Assembly: GCF_004354015.1 (NCBI RefSeq)
Contig: NZ_SMRU01000004.1
Span: forward strand, 42,953 to 106,952
Source: Arthrobacter terricola
Lineage (GTDB): Bacteria; Actinomycetota; Actinomycetes; Actinomycetales; Micrococcaceae
DNA length: 64,000 nt
Direction of reading: 5' to 3'
The position numbers and the translations under genes were made by a program. The notes beneath the pieces were generated by a model, which worked only from the letters and a program-made list of their open reading frames with translations, made no database searches and had not been told where the DNA came from. Shown piece after piece: positions 9,987-19,513 of this stretch. Positions within the stretch are counted from its first letter, which is position 1; every line of letters starts with the position of its first letter.

Positions 9987-10851
9987 AGCCAATCCCCCAG
10001 TAACGATCCCGCGGCTGACGGCACCGCGACCGACGAGCCCGTGGGCACTCCTGGCCTCGGAGCTCGCGGTGTTGTTCGGACGGCTGCGGACGTGGGCCCT
10101 GTTGCTGGCACTCGCCGCGATCCCGCTCCTCATTGCCGCGGCGGTCAAGCTCAGTTCCCATCCGGTAGCCCCGGGCCGCGGCCCGCCCTTCCTGGACCGC
10201 ATCACCCAGAACGGGCTCTTCGTCGGCGTGACTGCGATGGTGGTTTCCGTACCCCTTTTCCTGCCGCTGACCATCGGCGTCGTGGCGGGAGACACGATCG
10301 CCGGCGAGGCGAACCTCGGCACGCTCAGGTACCTGCTCGCGGCGCCTGCCGGCCGGGTCCGCTTGCTGCTCGTCAAGTACGCGGCCGCGGCCGCATTTTG
10401 CTTGGCAGCGACCCTGACCGTGGCCGCCGCCGGTGCGCTGGCCGGCGTCGTGCTCTTTCCCATAGGCCCGGCGACGCTGCTGTCCGGGGACACTATCGAC
10501 GTCGGCGAATCCGTGGTGCGGTTGCTGCTGATCGCCGCGTACGTCACGGTGTCCCTCTTGGGGCTGTCGGCCGTGGGGCTCGCCATTTCCACGTTCACGG
10601 ACGTGCCGGTCGGAGCCATGGCGGCCACTATCGTATTGTCTGTGGCGTCCCAAGTCATGGACAATCTCCCGCAACTGGACTGGCTGCATCCGTGGCTGTT
10701 CAGCCATTACTGGCTCAATTTCGCCGATCTGTTGCGCCAGCCGATTTCCTGGGCCGACTTCGGCAACAATGCCATCCTGCAAGCGGGGTACATCCTGGCA
10801 GGTGGCGCCGTGGCTTTCGGCAAGTTCACGGGCAAGGATGTCCTGTCCTGA
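9973..10851 (+). CDS. ABC-2 family transporter permease
   Basis: 292 aa from ATG 9973 (AGGAG upstream). About six hydrophobic segments are visible: LLLALAAIPLLIAAAV, VGVTAMVVSVPLFLPLTIGVV, AAAAFCLAATLTVAAAGALAG, LLLIAAYVTVSLLGLSAVGLAI and further ones towards the C-terminus. The GEANLGTLRYLLAAP segment before the third helix is typical of ABC-2 permeases. It is the membrane partner of the ATPase encoded just upstream. Substrate unknown. Confidence 0.88.
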   Translation: MLPAEANPPVTIPRLTAPRPTSPWALLASELAVLFGRLRTWALLLALAAIPLLIAAAVKLSSHPVAPGRGPPFLDRITQNGLFVGVTAMVVSVPLFLPLTIGVVAGDTIAGEANLGTLRYLLAAPAGRVRLLLVKYAAAAAFCLAATLTVAAAGALAGVVLFPIGPATLLSGDTIDVGESVVRLLLIAAYVTVSLLGLSAVGLAISTFTDVPVGAMAATIVLSVASQVMDNLPQLDWLHPWLFSHYWLNFADLLRQPISWADFGNNAILQAGYILAGGAVAFGKFTGKDVLS

Positions 10852-10877
10852 ACAGCAGGCTGCCGTAAGCTCGAGGG

Positions 10878-11498
10878 ATGGCGAGATTCTTTGATGTCCA
10901 CCCCGAGGACCCCCAACCGCGGGCCATTGCCCAAGTAGTCAACATCGTGCGGTCCGGCGGGCTGATCGCGTACCCCACCGATTCCTGCTACGCACTCGGC
11001 GCACAGTTGGGCAACAAGGAGGCCTTGGACCGCATCCGCTCCATCCGGCGACTCGACGACAAGCACCACTTCACATTGGTCTGCAAGGATTTCGCCCAGC
11101 TGGGGCAATTCGTGATGATCGACAACGACGTCTTCCGGAGCATCAAGGCCGTCACTCCCGGTAGCTACACCTTCATCCTGCCCGCCACCAAGGAAGTTCC
11201 GCGCCGCCTCCTGCATCCGAAGAAGAAGACGGTGGGCGTCCGGATTCCGGACCACAACGTCGTCCACGCCCTCCTGGCCGAGCTAGGTGAGCCGCTTCTC
11301 TCCAGCACATTGCTCCTGCCCGACGAGGAAGAACCGTTGACCCAAGGTTGGGAAATCAAGGAGCGCCTGGACAACGTGGTGGATGCCGTGATCGATTCGG
11401 GCGACACCGGCGCGGAACCCACTACCGTGGTGGACTTTTCCAGCGGCACGCCGGAAGTGGTGCGGCGCGGGACCGGCGACCCCTCGCGATTCGAGTGA
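10878..11498 (+). CDS. YciO/TsaC-like (L-threonylcarbamoyladenylate synthase family) protein
   Basis: 206 aa YrdC-fold protein. Seen: GGLIAYPTDSCYALG near residue 30, RIRSIRRLDDKHHFTLVC, PGSYTFILPATKEVP and VGVRIPDH. This pattern, with KHHFTLVCKD in place of the usual KR.P..L, fits the YciO branch rather than canonical TsaC, so a role in tRNA t6A synthesis is possible but not certain. The start lies 26 bases after the ABC permease. Confidence 0.85.
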   Translation: MARFFDVHPEDPQPRAIAQVVNIVRSGGLIAYPTDSCYALGAQLGNKEALDRIRSIRRLDDKHHFTLVCKDFAQLGQFVMIDNDVFRSIKAVTPGSYTFILPATKEVPRRLLHPKKKTVGVRIPDHNVVHALLAELGEPLLSSTLLLPDEEEPLTQGWEIKERLDNVVDAVIDSGDTGAEPTTVVDFSSGTPEVVRRGTGDPSRFE

Positions 11499-11500
11499 CC

Positions 11501-12166
11501 GTGCGGCCCGAAGAATCCCGTATCGCCATTGATGTGGACGGGACGCAGATCTCCGCCATCTACGCCCGGCCGGAAAGGCCGTTCGCTACCCTCGTGCTTG
11601 CGCACGGTGCCGGCGCGGGCATGGAGCACCCCTTCCTCGGCGGCCTCGCCCAGGCGTTGAACGACGACGGCGTAGCCACCTTGCGCTTCAACTTCCCCTA
11701 CCGTGAAGCCGGCAGAAAGTTCCCCGACCGGCCGCCCGCGGCGATCGCCGCCTGGAAAGCGGTCATGAATGAGGCGGCAGCACGTTCCGACGGAGAGCCA
11801 CTTTGGGCTGCGGGCAAGTCCTTCGGGGGCAGGATGGCATCCATGGCGGTAGCTGAGGGAATGCCGGCCGCCGGACTCGTCTACCTCGGATATCCCCTGC
11901 ATCCGCCAGGGAAGCCGGACAAGCTCCGCGACGAGCATCTCTACGGGCTCACGCTTCCCATGCTCTTCCTGCAAGGAACCCGGGACACTTTCGCAACGCC
12001 GGAACTGCTGGAAGGCGTCATTGCCCGGATCGGGCCTTCGGCCACCATCGGCTGGCGGGAAGGCGGCGACCATTCCTTTGCCCGCAAGGGAGTCAAGGAG
12101 GGCGCCGGATCAGTGGGGGCTTCGTTGGCCCCTGAAGTGTCGGCGTTCCTCCGCGCGAACAGCTAG
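11501..12166 (+). CDS. Alpha/beta-hydrolase (KANL3/Tex30-like) family protein
   Basis: 221 aa from a GTG at 11501, two bases after the preceding stop. LVLAHGAGAGMEHPF (oxyanion region), the nucleophile elbow GKSFGGRM (Ser in GxSxGG), a late Asp (FLQGTRDTF) and His (EGGDHSF) form a plausible catalytic triad. The match is to small predicted dienelactone-hydrolase-like proteins of bacteria. Substrate unknown. The frame is open further upstream, but only the GTG fits the coupling to the YciO-like gene. Confidence 0.82.
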   Translation: MRPEESRIAIDVDGTQISAIYARPERPFATLVLAHGAGAGMEHPFLGGLAQALNDDGVATLRFNFPYREAGRKFPDRPPAAIAAWKAVMNEAAARSDGEPLWAAGKSFGGRMASMAVAEGMPAAGLVYLGYPLHPPGKPDKLRDEHLYGLTLPMLFLQGTRDTFATPELLEGVIARIGPSATIGWREGGDHSFARKGVKEGAGSVGASLAPEVSAFLRANS

Positions 12167-12168
12167 CG

Positions 12169-14325
12169 TCACGCCCTCGCTGCAGCGACCGCAATGCCCG
12201 GCGGGAGTGGTTCGTGCCTCAAGTACTCCCGCCGGAAACGGCCGCCGCCGGCGGTCAATCCCCGCAGCACGATCGCATACCTCAGTAACTCCTGTTCCGG
12301 CACTTCGGCGCTGATTTCCGTGTTTTCCCCGCCCACCGACGTCGTTCCCGTCACCTTGCCGCGGCGGGAGGAAAGGTCGCTCATGACGGCCCCCACGTGG
12401 TCGTCGGCGACGAGTACGGTGACGGCGGATATTGGTTCGAGAAGTTGGATGTTGCTCGCAGCAGCGGCTTCGCGGAGCGCCAGCGCTCCGGCGGCCTGGA
12501 ATGCGGCATCCGAAGAATCCACGCTGTGCGTCTTGCCGCCCACCAAGGTCACCCTGATGTCCACCACGGGGAAGCCTGCCCGGACTCCCTTGTTCATCTG
12601 GGAACGGACGCCTTTTTCGACGGAGACGACGTACGTGCCGGGGATGACTCCGCCGACGATCTTGTCGACGAACTCGAAACCGGCCCCACGTTCAAGCGGC
12701 TCCACTTCGATATCGCAAATGGCGTATTGGCCATGGCCGCCTGATTGCTTGACGTAGCGCCCGTGGCCGGCTGCTTGGGCGGCGAAGGTCTCCCTGAGGG
12801 GTGTGACGACGTCGACCGTCTGGAGTTTCACGCCTTGCTCACGCAGGCGGTCCAGGACTGCCTCCGAGTGCGCCTCCCCCATGCACCACAGGACCAATTG
12901 GTGGGTCTCCGCGTTGCGTTCCACCCGGAGCGTCGGATCGCCGGCGGCGACTTTGGCGAGGCTCTTGGACAGGGCGTCCTCGTCGCCGTGCGAAGCGGCC
13001 TCGACCGCCACGGGCATCAATGGCTCGGGCATGTCCCAGGTTTCCACCAGCAAGGGGGCCTCGCGTGCCGAGACAGTATCGCCCGTTTCGGCACTCGCCA
13101 CTTTGGCCAGCGCGCAGATGTCTCCCGCCACGGCAAACGGCACCGGGCGGAGGTTGGCTCCCAAGGGCGAATAGAGATGCGTGATCCGCTCATCGCTGTC
13201 GTGGTCCGGGTGTCCGCGATCCGCCAATCCATGGCCGCCCACGTGGACGGCCGAGTCCTCGCGGAGCGTCCCGGAGAACAGGCGGACCAAGCAGACTCGG
13301 CCTAGGAAGGAGTCAACGGTGGTCCGGACTACCTCTCCGGCGATCGGACCGTCGGGATCGCACGTTAGGGGTGCGACGGGGTTGCCGGTGAGGTCGGTGG
13401 CAGGTGGAAGGCTCCGCTCCGCCGGCGAAGGGAAGGCGCGGGTCAGGACTTCAAGCAGTTCGGCGGTGCCAAGCCCTGTAGTGGAGGATGCGGCGATGAC
13501 CGGGAAGAACGTACCGCGGACGATAGCCGTTTCCAGGTCCTCGATGAGGGTATCCACGGAGACGTCCTCGCCTTCGAGGTAACGGTCCATCAGGGTCTCG
13601 TCTTCGCTCTCGGAGATGATACCTTCGATGAGCTCGCCGCGTTGCTGCTCGGACGAAGCTAGTTCGGCGGCCTCCGCCGGGCGGGTCGAGGGACGTGGCT
13701 CGCCCGCCGAATATTCCGAAACGGATCCGGACAGCAAACCGAGCAATCCCGTGACACTGCCCCCGGCACGAACCGGCAAGTAGAGAGGGAGGACGGAGTC
13801 GCCGAAAGAGTGCCGGCACTCGGCCAGGACGGCATCGAAGTCCGCCCGGGGATGGTCCAGGCGGCTGATCACAACGGCCCTCGGCATGCCGACCCGTTCG
13901 CATTCGCCCCACAAAGCGATCGTCCCGGCGTCGACGCCGTCAACAGCGGAAACCACAAACAGCGCCGCATCCGCCGCCCTCAGTCCAGCACGCAGTTCGC
14001 CCATGAAATCCGCGTAGCCAGGCGTGTCCAGGAGGTTCACTTTGATGTCGTCGAAAACCAGGGGCGCTGCGGACAACCCCGTGGAGCGCTGCTGGTGGAC
14101 TGCGGTCGCCTCCGAATCGCCCACTGTGGTGCCTTCCACGATCGATCCCATGCGGGATACGACGCCGGTGGCATACAGGAGCGATTCGAGCAGCATGGTC
14201 TTCCCGGCACCCGAACGTCCGATCAGCACTACGTTGCGGATATTCTCCGGCCGATCGGCAGATGCCGCCGATGCGTCCGCACGTCGAAGGTCGGGATTGA
14301 CCCTGTTCGGCCCCTTCACCGACAT
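12169..14325 (-). CDS. EF-G-like (EF-G2 type) GTPase
   Basis: 718 aa from ATG 14325 behind AGGAGGT; the frame stays open to 14448. All EF-G domains can be followed: G domain with P-loop GRSGAGKTML, then domains II-V, including the GHGRYVKQSGGHGQYAICD segment of domain IV. The GTPase motifs are abnormal: G3 reads DTPGYADF with Tyr104 where EF-G has the catalytic His, and G4 reads SRLD (154-157) instead of NKxD. Known from Mycobacterium smegmatis: EF-G2 binds nucleotide but lacks ribosome-stimulated GTPase and cannot replace EF-G. A regulatory or ribosome-rescue role rather than translocation is inferred. Confidence 0.9.
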   Translation of the reverse strand: MSVKGPNRVNPDLRRADASAASADRPENIRNVVLIGRSGAGKTMLLESLLYATGVVSRMGSIVEGTTVGDSEATAVHQQRSTGLSAAPLVFDDIKVNLLDTPGYADFMGELRAGLRAADAALFVVSAVDGVDAGTIALWGECERVGMPRAVVISRLDHPRADFDAVLAECRHSFGDSVLPLYLPVRAGGSVTGLLGLLSGSVSEYSAGEPRPSTRPAEAAELASSEQQRGELIEGIISESEDETLMDRYLEGEDVSVDTLIEDLETAIVRGTFFPVIAASSTTGLGTAELLEVLTRAFPSPAERSLPPATDLTGNPVAPLTCDPDGPIAGEVVRTTVDSFLGRVCLVRLFSGTLREDSAVHVGGHGLADRGHPDHDSDERITHLYSPLGANLRPVPFAVAGDICALAKVASAETGDTVSAREAPLLVETWDMPEPLMPVAVEAASHGDEDALSKSLAKVAAGDPTLRVERNAETHQLVLWCMGEAHSEAVLDRLREQGVKLQTVDVVTPLRETFAAQAAGHGRYVKQSGGHGQYAICDIEVEPLERGAGFEFVDKIVGGVIPGTYVVSVEKGVRSQMNKGVRAGFPVVDIRVTLVGGKTHSVDSSDAAFQAAGALALREAAAASNIQLLEPISAVTVLVADDHVGAVMSDLSSRRGKVTGTTSVGGENTEISAEVPEQELLRYAIVLRGLTAGGGRFRREYLRHEPLPPGIAVAAARA

Positions 14326-14451
14326 GAGCACCTCCTGGAGTCGCTTTGCAACCGATTCCACACCCTGGGGCGACGGACGGCAAGGGGTCAAGGCAGACTC
14401 GACAGAAACCAGGGACCCGGCCAGGGTGCGTGGTTCGGTGCACACCAAGGC

Positions 14452-15207
14452 TCAGATGAGCATGCTCCACACCAGGCGAACAGACAGGGCAGCGCTCGTG
14501 GCGATGACCGTGGCGAAGCCAAAGAGCCACAACCACGACGGAACGCCGGTGGATCGGGAAAGGATGAATGCGTCCGACGACGCCAGGCGGTTGCGGCGCC
14601 GGGTATGGACGGCAGCCACCTTGCACCAGTCCCGCACCGCTCCGACTTCCAGCGCCATTCCAAGGCCCAGCACGACGTGGCTCACCGTGGCGGCGTTTGC
14701 GAAGACCAGAAGCAGCTGGGCAATCGCGGCGCAGCAAACGGCCACGAAGATGCCGGCGAACCCCCTCAGGAAGACCAGTGCCACCAGCAACACCAGCGCG
14801 CCGATAGACATCGCAGCACCGGAGTGGCCGGCTGAGACAGACCAGATGAGTGCCAGCCCGACTACCGCGGGACTCGGATATCCCCAGAACCCGGACCAGA
14901 TCGCGCCGAACCTACCGCGGCCGCTGCTAAGCAGCTGCCCTGAATGGTCCAGCCCGATCCTCAGTCCGTGAACCACCCTTCCCGTCATCAGCGCAGCGAA
15001 GGCGTGCCCGAGCTCGTGGATAAACGTCACATAGAGGCCGAACCATCGCCACGTCTGCCGCGGACCGCTCAGCAGGACCGCGGCAATGAGTATGCCGAGG
15101 ACAACAGGAGTAGAGATGGGAGGAAGCTGCGTAGTGCTGAAGCCACTGATTACGGCGTGCCACCAGTTTGCCGCAAGGTCAGCTGGCCCCGGATCCAAAT
15201 TCGTCAC
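14452..15207 (-). CDS. M50-type membrane metallopeptidase
   Basis: 251 aa membrane protein, GTG start. Zinc motif HELGH at residues 64-68 (FIHELGHAFAALMTGR) lies in the second hydrophobic stretch; several more helices follow (AVVGLALIWSVSAG, ALVLLVALVFLRGFAGIFVAV). This is the M50B-like group common in actinobacteria, with unknown substrate. It ends three bases before the EF-G-like frame opens upstream and has its own unlinked start, so coupling is unclear. Confidence 0.85.
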   Translation of the reverse strand: MTNLDPGPADLAANWWHAVISGFSTTQLPPISTPVVLGILIAAVLLSGPRQTWRWFGLYVTFIHELGHAFAALMTGRVVHGLRIGLDHSGQLLSSGRGRFGAIWSGFWGYPSPAVVGLALIWSVSAGHSGAAMSIGALVLLVALVFLRGFAGIFVAVCCAAIAQLLLVFANAATVSHVVLGLGMALEVGAVRDWCKVAAVHTRRRNRLASSDAFILSRSTGVPSWLWLFGFATVIATSAALSVRLVWSMLI

Positions 15208-15248
15208 CGTGGCATCCTAAAGGGACAGCCTGTGAATCCGTGCCAGCA

Positions 15249-17945
15249 TCACATCTTCCGCTTAATCTTGGCCGTTGCCGGCGCCGTCCAGGGATCTTCG
15301 GGCCAAGGGTGTTTCGGGTACCGGCCCCGCATTTCCGCACGGACCTGGGCGTAGGGTCCGGACCAGAACGACGCCAGGTCGTCCGTCACGGCCAAGGGTC
15401 GGCGCGCGGGCGAAAGCAGGTGGAACAGGACGGGCACCCGCCCTCCCGCCACCCGCGGGGTTTCGGACCAGCCGAAGCACTCCTGCAGCTTCACCGCGAC
15501 CACCGGCCGCCCGCCGTCGTCCGCTGCGTCCGGGTAGTCGATGCGCACGCGCGAACCGCTCGGCACCTCAAGCGACTCAGGGGCCAGCTCGCCGAGGTTC
15601 GCGGCTTCGGGCCACGGGAGCAGCCGGCGCAGCGGCTCGGCAAGGTCGATGCCCCGCGCGGGAGTTCCGCTCGCCAGGGCGTCGACTTCGGGACCGAGCC
15701 ACGTGTCGAGGCTGGACAGCAGCGCCGCTTCTGAGACGTCGGGCCACGGATCGCCGATTTCCCTGTGCAGGATGGCAAGCCGCCGTCGCAACCCGTCCGC
15801 CGCCGTCGACCATCCGATCATCCCCAGTCCTTCGGAAGCCAGTCCGCGGGCTACCGCCCTGCGCCCGTCCTCGGCCGACGCACGCACTGGCGTCGAAGAC
15901 AAGACGATCGCCCCGAGCCGGCGTTCCTTGCGGGCCGTGACGCGGCCTTGGAGGAACTCCGCCTCCACCGATTCGCGGATGAGGTGGTTGGCGGCCGCTT
16001 CCGCGGACTCCGGGTCCAACGGGGCTGCCGATCGGATCACTGCGCCCGTGCCTGCGGCGTCGCGCCCGTCCGAGCGCGATACCTCCCCAACCGCAAGCCA
16101 CTCGTGTCCGCTGAGCGTGCTTCCGAACGGGAGCCCCGCCCGCGTCCCGGAACTGAGAAGGTAGCGTTCCGGCCCCGCGCCGGGAACACGCCTTGCCACA
16201 CGGTCCGGGAACGCAAGCGCGACGACGTAACCAAGGGATTCGGACGGACTCGCCGGATGCGGTACCTTCGCCGTCGCTTCGAGGGAGCGCCCGACGCCGG
16301 ATCCGGCCTGCCGTACGATTCCCTCCAAGCGCCGTGCCTCCTCTGACCAGCGCCGGCTTGCGGGGTCCTTGCCTGGGCGGAGCGCCGCCAGGAGTCGGGT
16401 GAGGTCGGCTCCCGGTGCCCGCTGGTCCCCCGCGACGAGGGCCACGGCTTCGGCGGCCGTCCGGAGACCGACGGCGCCGGCTCCGTCCAGCACTGCGCGG
16501 GCCAGTCGCGGATCGGCGGGAATCCGCGCCAGTGCCTTCCCCAGTTCGCTCGCGTGGCCGCCATCCGAGATCGCGCCCAGTTCACTGAGGACTTCGACGG
16601 CGTCATCCATTGCTGCCGCGGGCGGCGCGTCAGGCAGTGCGAGGCCGGCCCCTCGCGGGGATCCCCAGCACGCGAGGATGAGTGCCGCGCTTGTGAGGTC
16701 GGCTACCGCGATTTCCGGTGTGGGATGTGCCGGTGCAGCGGCGAACGCCTTTTGCTCGTAACAGCGGACCACCCGTCCCGGGCCTTGCCGCGCCGCGCGT
16801 CCCGCGCGCTGCTCCGCAGATGCACGGGAACACGAAACGGTCACCAATCCCGACATGCCCCGCCCAGCGTCACGCCGCACCTCGCGGGAGAGCCCGGAGT
16901 CGATGACGAGCCGTACTCCGGGGACGGTGAGCGAGGACTCCGCCAGCGCCGTCGACACGATGATGCGGGGCGGTCCGCCAGGCTCGCGGCCGGACACTGC
17001 CCTGTCTTGTTCCGCAGGGCTGGCCTGGCCGTGGAGCTCGAGGACTTCCGCGTCGATCCTGCCGCGGAGACGGGAAGCTGTCAGGGATACTTCCCGGGCA
17101 CCAGGCACGAACACCAGGGCGTCAATGTCCGGATTGCCCGTGAGCATTTCCGCATGCGCCGCCGCGGCTGTGTCTGCGACGTGCTCGAGGAAGGCCGTCG
17201 TGACGCCGCGCCCGTCCACGCGCGGCACGGCCGCCGGTGCCCAGTCCACCTCCAAGGGGTGGAGGGCGGAAGGACAGTCGACGACGGCGGCTGGATTCCC
17301 GCCGTCGAACGCTGCTCCCTGGCTTGCACTTGCACCGTCAGCTCCGCCGATGAGGGCCGCGAACCGCGGGGCGTCAAGGGTGGCGGACATAGCCACCAGG
17401 GTGAGGTCGTTCCGTAATTCGCGGACCTCTATGAGCATTCCGAGCAGCAGGTCTGTTTCGAGCCCGCGTTCGTGGACTTCGTCCAGGATCACCGCGTGGG
17501 TGCCTTCGAGGCCGGGGTCGTCGAGCAAGCGGCGAAGGAGGATTCCGGGAGTGACGAACTCGACAATCGTCCCCGTGCCCGCCTTCCGTTCTCCCCGGAC
17601 GGTATAGCCGACGCGCCCGCCAAGGGTTCCGCCGTCGAGGGCCGCGAGCCGACGCGCCGCCGATCGCGCGGCGACCCTGCGCGGCTGCGTCACCACAACG
17701 CGCGGAAGCTCACCTTCGGGAATAGTGCGGGCCGCGAGATTCGCCAGGAGGGGCGGAACAAGAGTCGTCTTGCCGGTTCCCGGAGGAGCTTGCACGACGG
17801 CGGCGCCCGCGGCTCCCGGAGAAGCGGCGAGGGCTGCGGCGAGGACCTCCAACGAATCCCGAAACACCAGGCCGGCACCGATCGACTCAAGGTCAAAAGG
17901 TCGGTAGCCGGGCCAGGCGTCACGTGTGGTGTCAGTGGGGTTCAC
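15249..17945 (-). CDS. hrpB: ATP-dependent helicase HrpB
   Basis: 898 aa DEAH-box helicase. Walker A QAPPGTGKTTLVPPLL, DEVHERGLETDLLLG (DEVH box), SATLDAPRFAAL (motif III), STALAESSLTVPGV and EQRAGRAARQGPG (motif VI) are present, followed by an HA2 region and the HrpB-specific C-terminal domain. The GTG at 17945 fits the usual HrpB N-terminus (FDLESIGAGL near residue 15); the open frame reaches 18083 without homology. Cellular role poorly known; related to RNA helicases. Confidence 0.92.
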   Translation of the reverse strand: MNPTDTTRDAWPGYRPFDLESIGAGLVFRDSLEVLAAALAASPGAAGAAVVQAPPGTGKTTLVPPLLANLAARTIPEGELPRVVVTQPRRVAARSAARRLAALDGGTLGGRVGYTVRGERKAGTGTIVEFVTPGILLRRLLDDPGLEGTHAVILDEVHERGLETDLLLGMLIEVRELRNDLTLVAMSATLDAPRFAALIGGADGASASQGAAFDGGNPAAVVDCPSALHPLEVDWAPAAVPRVDGRGVTTAFLEHVADTAAAAHAEMLTGNPDIDALVFVPGAREVSLTASRLRGRIDAEVLELHGQASPAEQDRAVSGREPGGPPRIIVSTALAESSLTVPGVRLVIDSGLSREVRRDAGRGMSGLVTVSCSRASAEQRAGRAARQGPGRVVRCYEQKAFAAAPAHPTPEIAVADLTSAALILACWGSPRGAGLALPDAPPAAAMDDAVEVLSELGAISDGGHASELGKALARIPADPRLARAVLDGAGAVGLRTAAEAVALVAGDQRAPGADLTRLLAALRPGKDPASRRWSEEARRLEGIVRQAGSGVGRSLEATAKVPHPASPSESLGYVVALAFPDRVARRVPGAGPERYLLSSGTRAGLPFGSTLSGHEWLAVGEVSRSDGRDAAGTGAVIRSAAPLDPESAEAAANHLIRESVEAEFLQGRVTARKERRLGAIVLSSTPVRASAEDGRRAVARGLASEGLGMIGWSTAADGLRRRLAILHREIGDPWPDVSEAALLSSLDTWLGPEVDALASGTPARGIDLAEPLRRLLPWPEAANLGELAPESLEVPSGSRVRIDYPDAADDGGRPVVAVKLQECFGWSETPRVAGGRVPVLFHLLSPARRPLAVTDDLASFWSGPYAQVRAEMRGRYPKHPWPEDPWTAPATAKIKRKM

Positions 17946-18043
17946 CCCTCCATTCTCCCTAGCCGCGGGACACGCAGAGGACGATGGACTGCGTAACGGA
18001 TCGGGAGGAGGATTAATGTGCAGTCGCTGGAAGGAGGTCTGTG

Positions 18044-18229
18044 ATGTGCTACGGGTACTACAAGGATTACCGGCGGGAAACAAAGACGGAAACGAAGCCG
18101 GAACCCGAGGAACGCCCTGAGCCCAAGGTGGAGGTAAAGGACTTTACGTTCTGGCCCTTCCCTCGCCGCCACCGTGAGTTCACGAACGATCCCGAGCCTG
18201 TTATCGACCGGACCCGCGAGAGGGTCTAA
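18044..18229 (+). CDS. Small charged protein of unknown function
   Basis: 61 aa from ATG 18044; a perfect AAGGAGG precedes it, and a strong hairpin terminator follows the stop at once, which supports real expression. The protein is rich in Lys, Glu, Pro and Arg (ETKTETKPEPEERPEPKVE) with an aromatic patch DFTFWPFPRR. No signal peptide, membrane segment or known domain seen. A GTG three bases earlier is an alternative start. Confidence 0.6.
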   Translation: MCYGYYKDYRRETKTETKPEPEERPEPKVEVKDFTFWPFPRRHREFTNDPEPVIDRTRERV

Positions 18230-18240
18230 GCAGGAAATAT

Positions 18241-18272
18241 GAAAGGAATGCCCCAGGAGGGGCGTTCCTTTC
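18241..18272. terminator. Hairpin terminator after the small charged protein
   Basis: Inverted repeat with 14-base arms (18241-18254 and 18259-18272, one G-T pair) and a 4-base loop. It begins 11 bases after the stop of the small gene. No long T-run follows, as is usual in high-GC actinobacteria. Confidence 0.75.
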
Positions 18273-18330
18273 GTTTGCGGACCTCCAAAGCCAGTAGCCT
18301 TGGGAACAGCATGAGCGAAGGAGGAAGACC

Positions 18331-18735
18331 ATGACCGACCCCCGCCGGCGCCGTTCTCCCGCCTTCCTTCGCCGCGTGGGGCTGTTCGCGACTTTGTTGT
18401 CCGTCGTCGCCGGCATCCTGGGGATGCACGTCCTGTCCCCCGGCCACGGCACCCATACCGTAGGCACCGGGCACGGCATCATCGCGCATGCCGACCACCA
18501 CGAACAGACCGCCATGGCCGGTCACTCCTGCGAAAGTCCAGGTACGTGCACCGCTATGTCAGCAGGCGCCGGCACCTGCGTTCCTGCGCCGAGCCATACC
18601 ACTTTGGCCGCGCCCCTGCCGGGCGTCCTTGCTTTCGTGACCGAACCGGCAGGCTCGATGGCTGCCGGGATTTCGCGTTACCCGCACCGTCCGGAGAGTC
18701 CTTCCCCGGGCGATCTCTGCATCAGTCGCACGTAA
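18331..18735 (+). CDS. DUF6153 family protein, envelope-located
   Basis: 134 aa, ATG behind GGAGGAAG. After a basic N-terminus (TDPRRRRSPAFLRRVGL) comes one hydrophobic segment (FATLLSVVAGILGMHVL), then a His-rich part (GHGTHTVGTGHGIIAHADHH) with two to three Cys residues. This is the DUF6153 pattern. The His/Met/Cys content and the following DUF305 lipoprotein suggest a metal-linked (copper-like) envelope role, an inference from composition only. Confidence 0.75.
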   Translation: MTDPRRRRSPAFLRRVGLFATLLSVVAGILGMHVLSPGHGTHTVGTGHGIIAHADHHEQTAMAGHSCESPGTCTAMSAGAGTCVPAPSHTTLAAPLPGVLAFVTEPAGSMAAGISRYPHRPESPSPGDLCISRT

Positions 18736-18880
18736 ATTGCTCCCCGCACCGGTCCTGCCGATCCGGTGCAGCAGATTTCGCCACCACGCGCGCATTCGCG
18801 GGCTTTGCCGTGAGCGTCCCATGCCCATGCGCGCTCCATGCAGCCGCGACCTGCCGGCTGATGATTGAAGGACTACACAC

Positions 18881-19513
18881 ATGAAGAAAAACGTGACTTT
18901 CACTGCCGTTGCCCTTGCCGCCGCGATCGGACTTGCCGGTTGTGCAAGCGGTAGCGACAGCAACAACGAAGGCGCCATGTCCGGTATGAACCACCAAGGC
19001 ACGTCGGCAGCCGCATCCCCGACTGCCTCCGCAACCGCCTCAGGACCGGCGGCTTCGACTGACCGCAACGCGGCCGACGTCGCCTTCGCGCAAATGATGA
19101 TCCCGCACCATACCCAGGCCGTCCACATGAGCGACGTGGTTCTCGCAAAGAAAGACATCCCGCTCCAAGTCTCTGAACTGGCTAACAGAATCAAGGCCGC
19201 GCAGGGCCCGGAAATCGAAAAGATGCAGGGTTGGCTGAAGGCCTGGAACCAACCGGCGGAGATGGCGGGAAGCCATGACATGGACGGGATGATGAGCGAT
19301 AGCGACATGAAAGCGTTGGATGCCGCCCAAGGTGCAGCGGCGGCGAAGCTGTACCTCACCCAAATGATCGCCCATCACGAAGGGGCAGTCGCCATGGCCA
19401 AGGCGGAAATCAAGGGCGGCACGAACGCGGATGCCCTGGCGCTCGGCAAGGACATCGTGTCCGCGCAACAAGCGGAGATTGCCGAAATGCAGGGGCTGCT
19501 GAAAACCCTCTAG
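18881..19513 (+). CDS. DUF305 (ferritin-like fold) lipoprotein
   Basis: 210 aa. Signal peptide with lipobox GLAGC (Cys21), a Met/His-rich linker, then the paired DUF305 motifs DVAFAQMMIPHHTQAVHM and LYLTQMIAHHEGAVAMA. DUF305 proteins often sit in copper-handling loci of actinobacteria, and the His/Met pairs could bind metal. It follows the DUF6153 gene on the same strand after 145 bases without an obvious gene. A strong hairpin terminator follows. Confidence 0.88.
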   Translation: MKKNVTFTAVALAAAIGLAGCASGSDSNNEGAMSGMNHQGTSAAASPTASATASGPAASTDRNAADVAFAQMMIPHHTQAVHMSDVVLAKKDIPLQVSELANRIKAAQGPEIEKMQGWLKAWNQPAEMAGSHDMDGMMSDSDMKALDAAQGAAAAKLYLTQMIAHHEGAVAMAKAEIKGGTNADALALGKDIVSAQQAEIAEMQGLLKTL

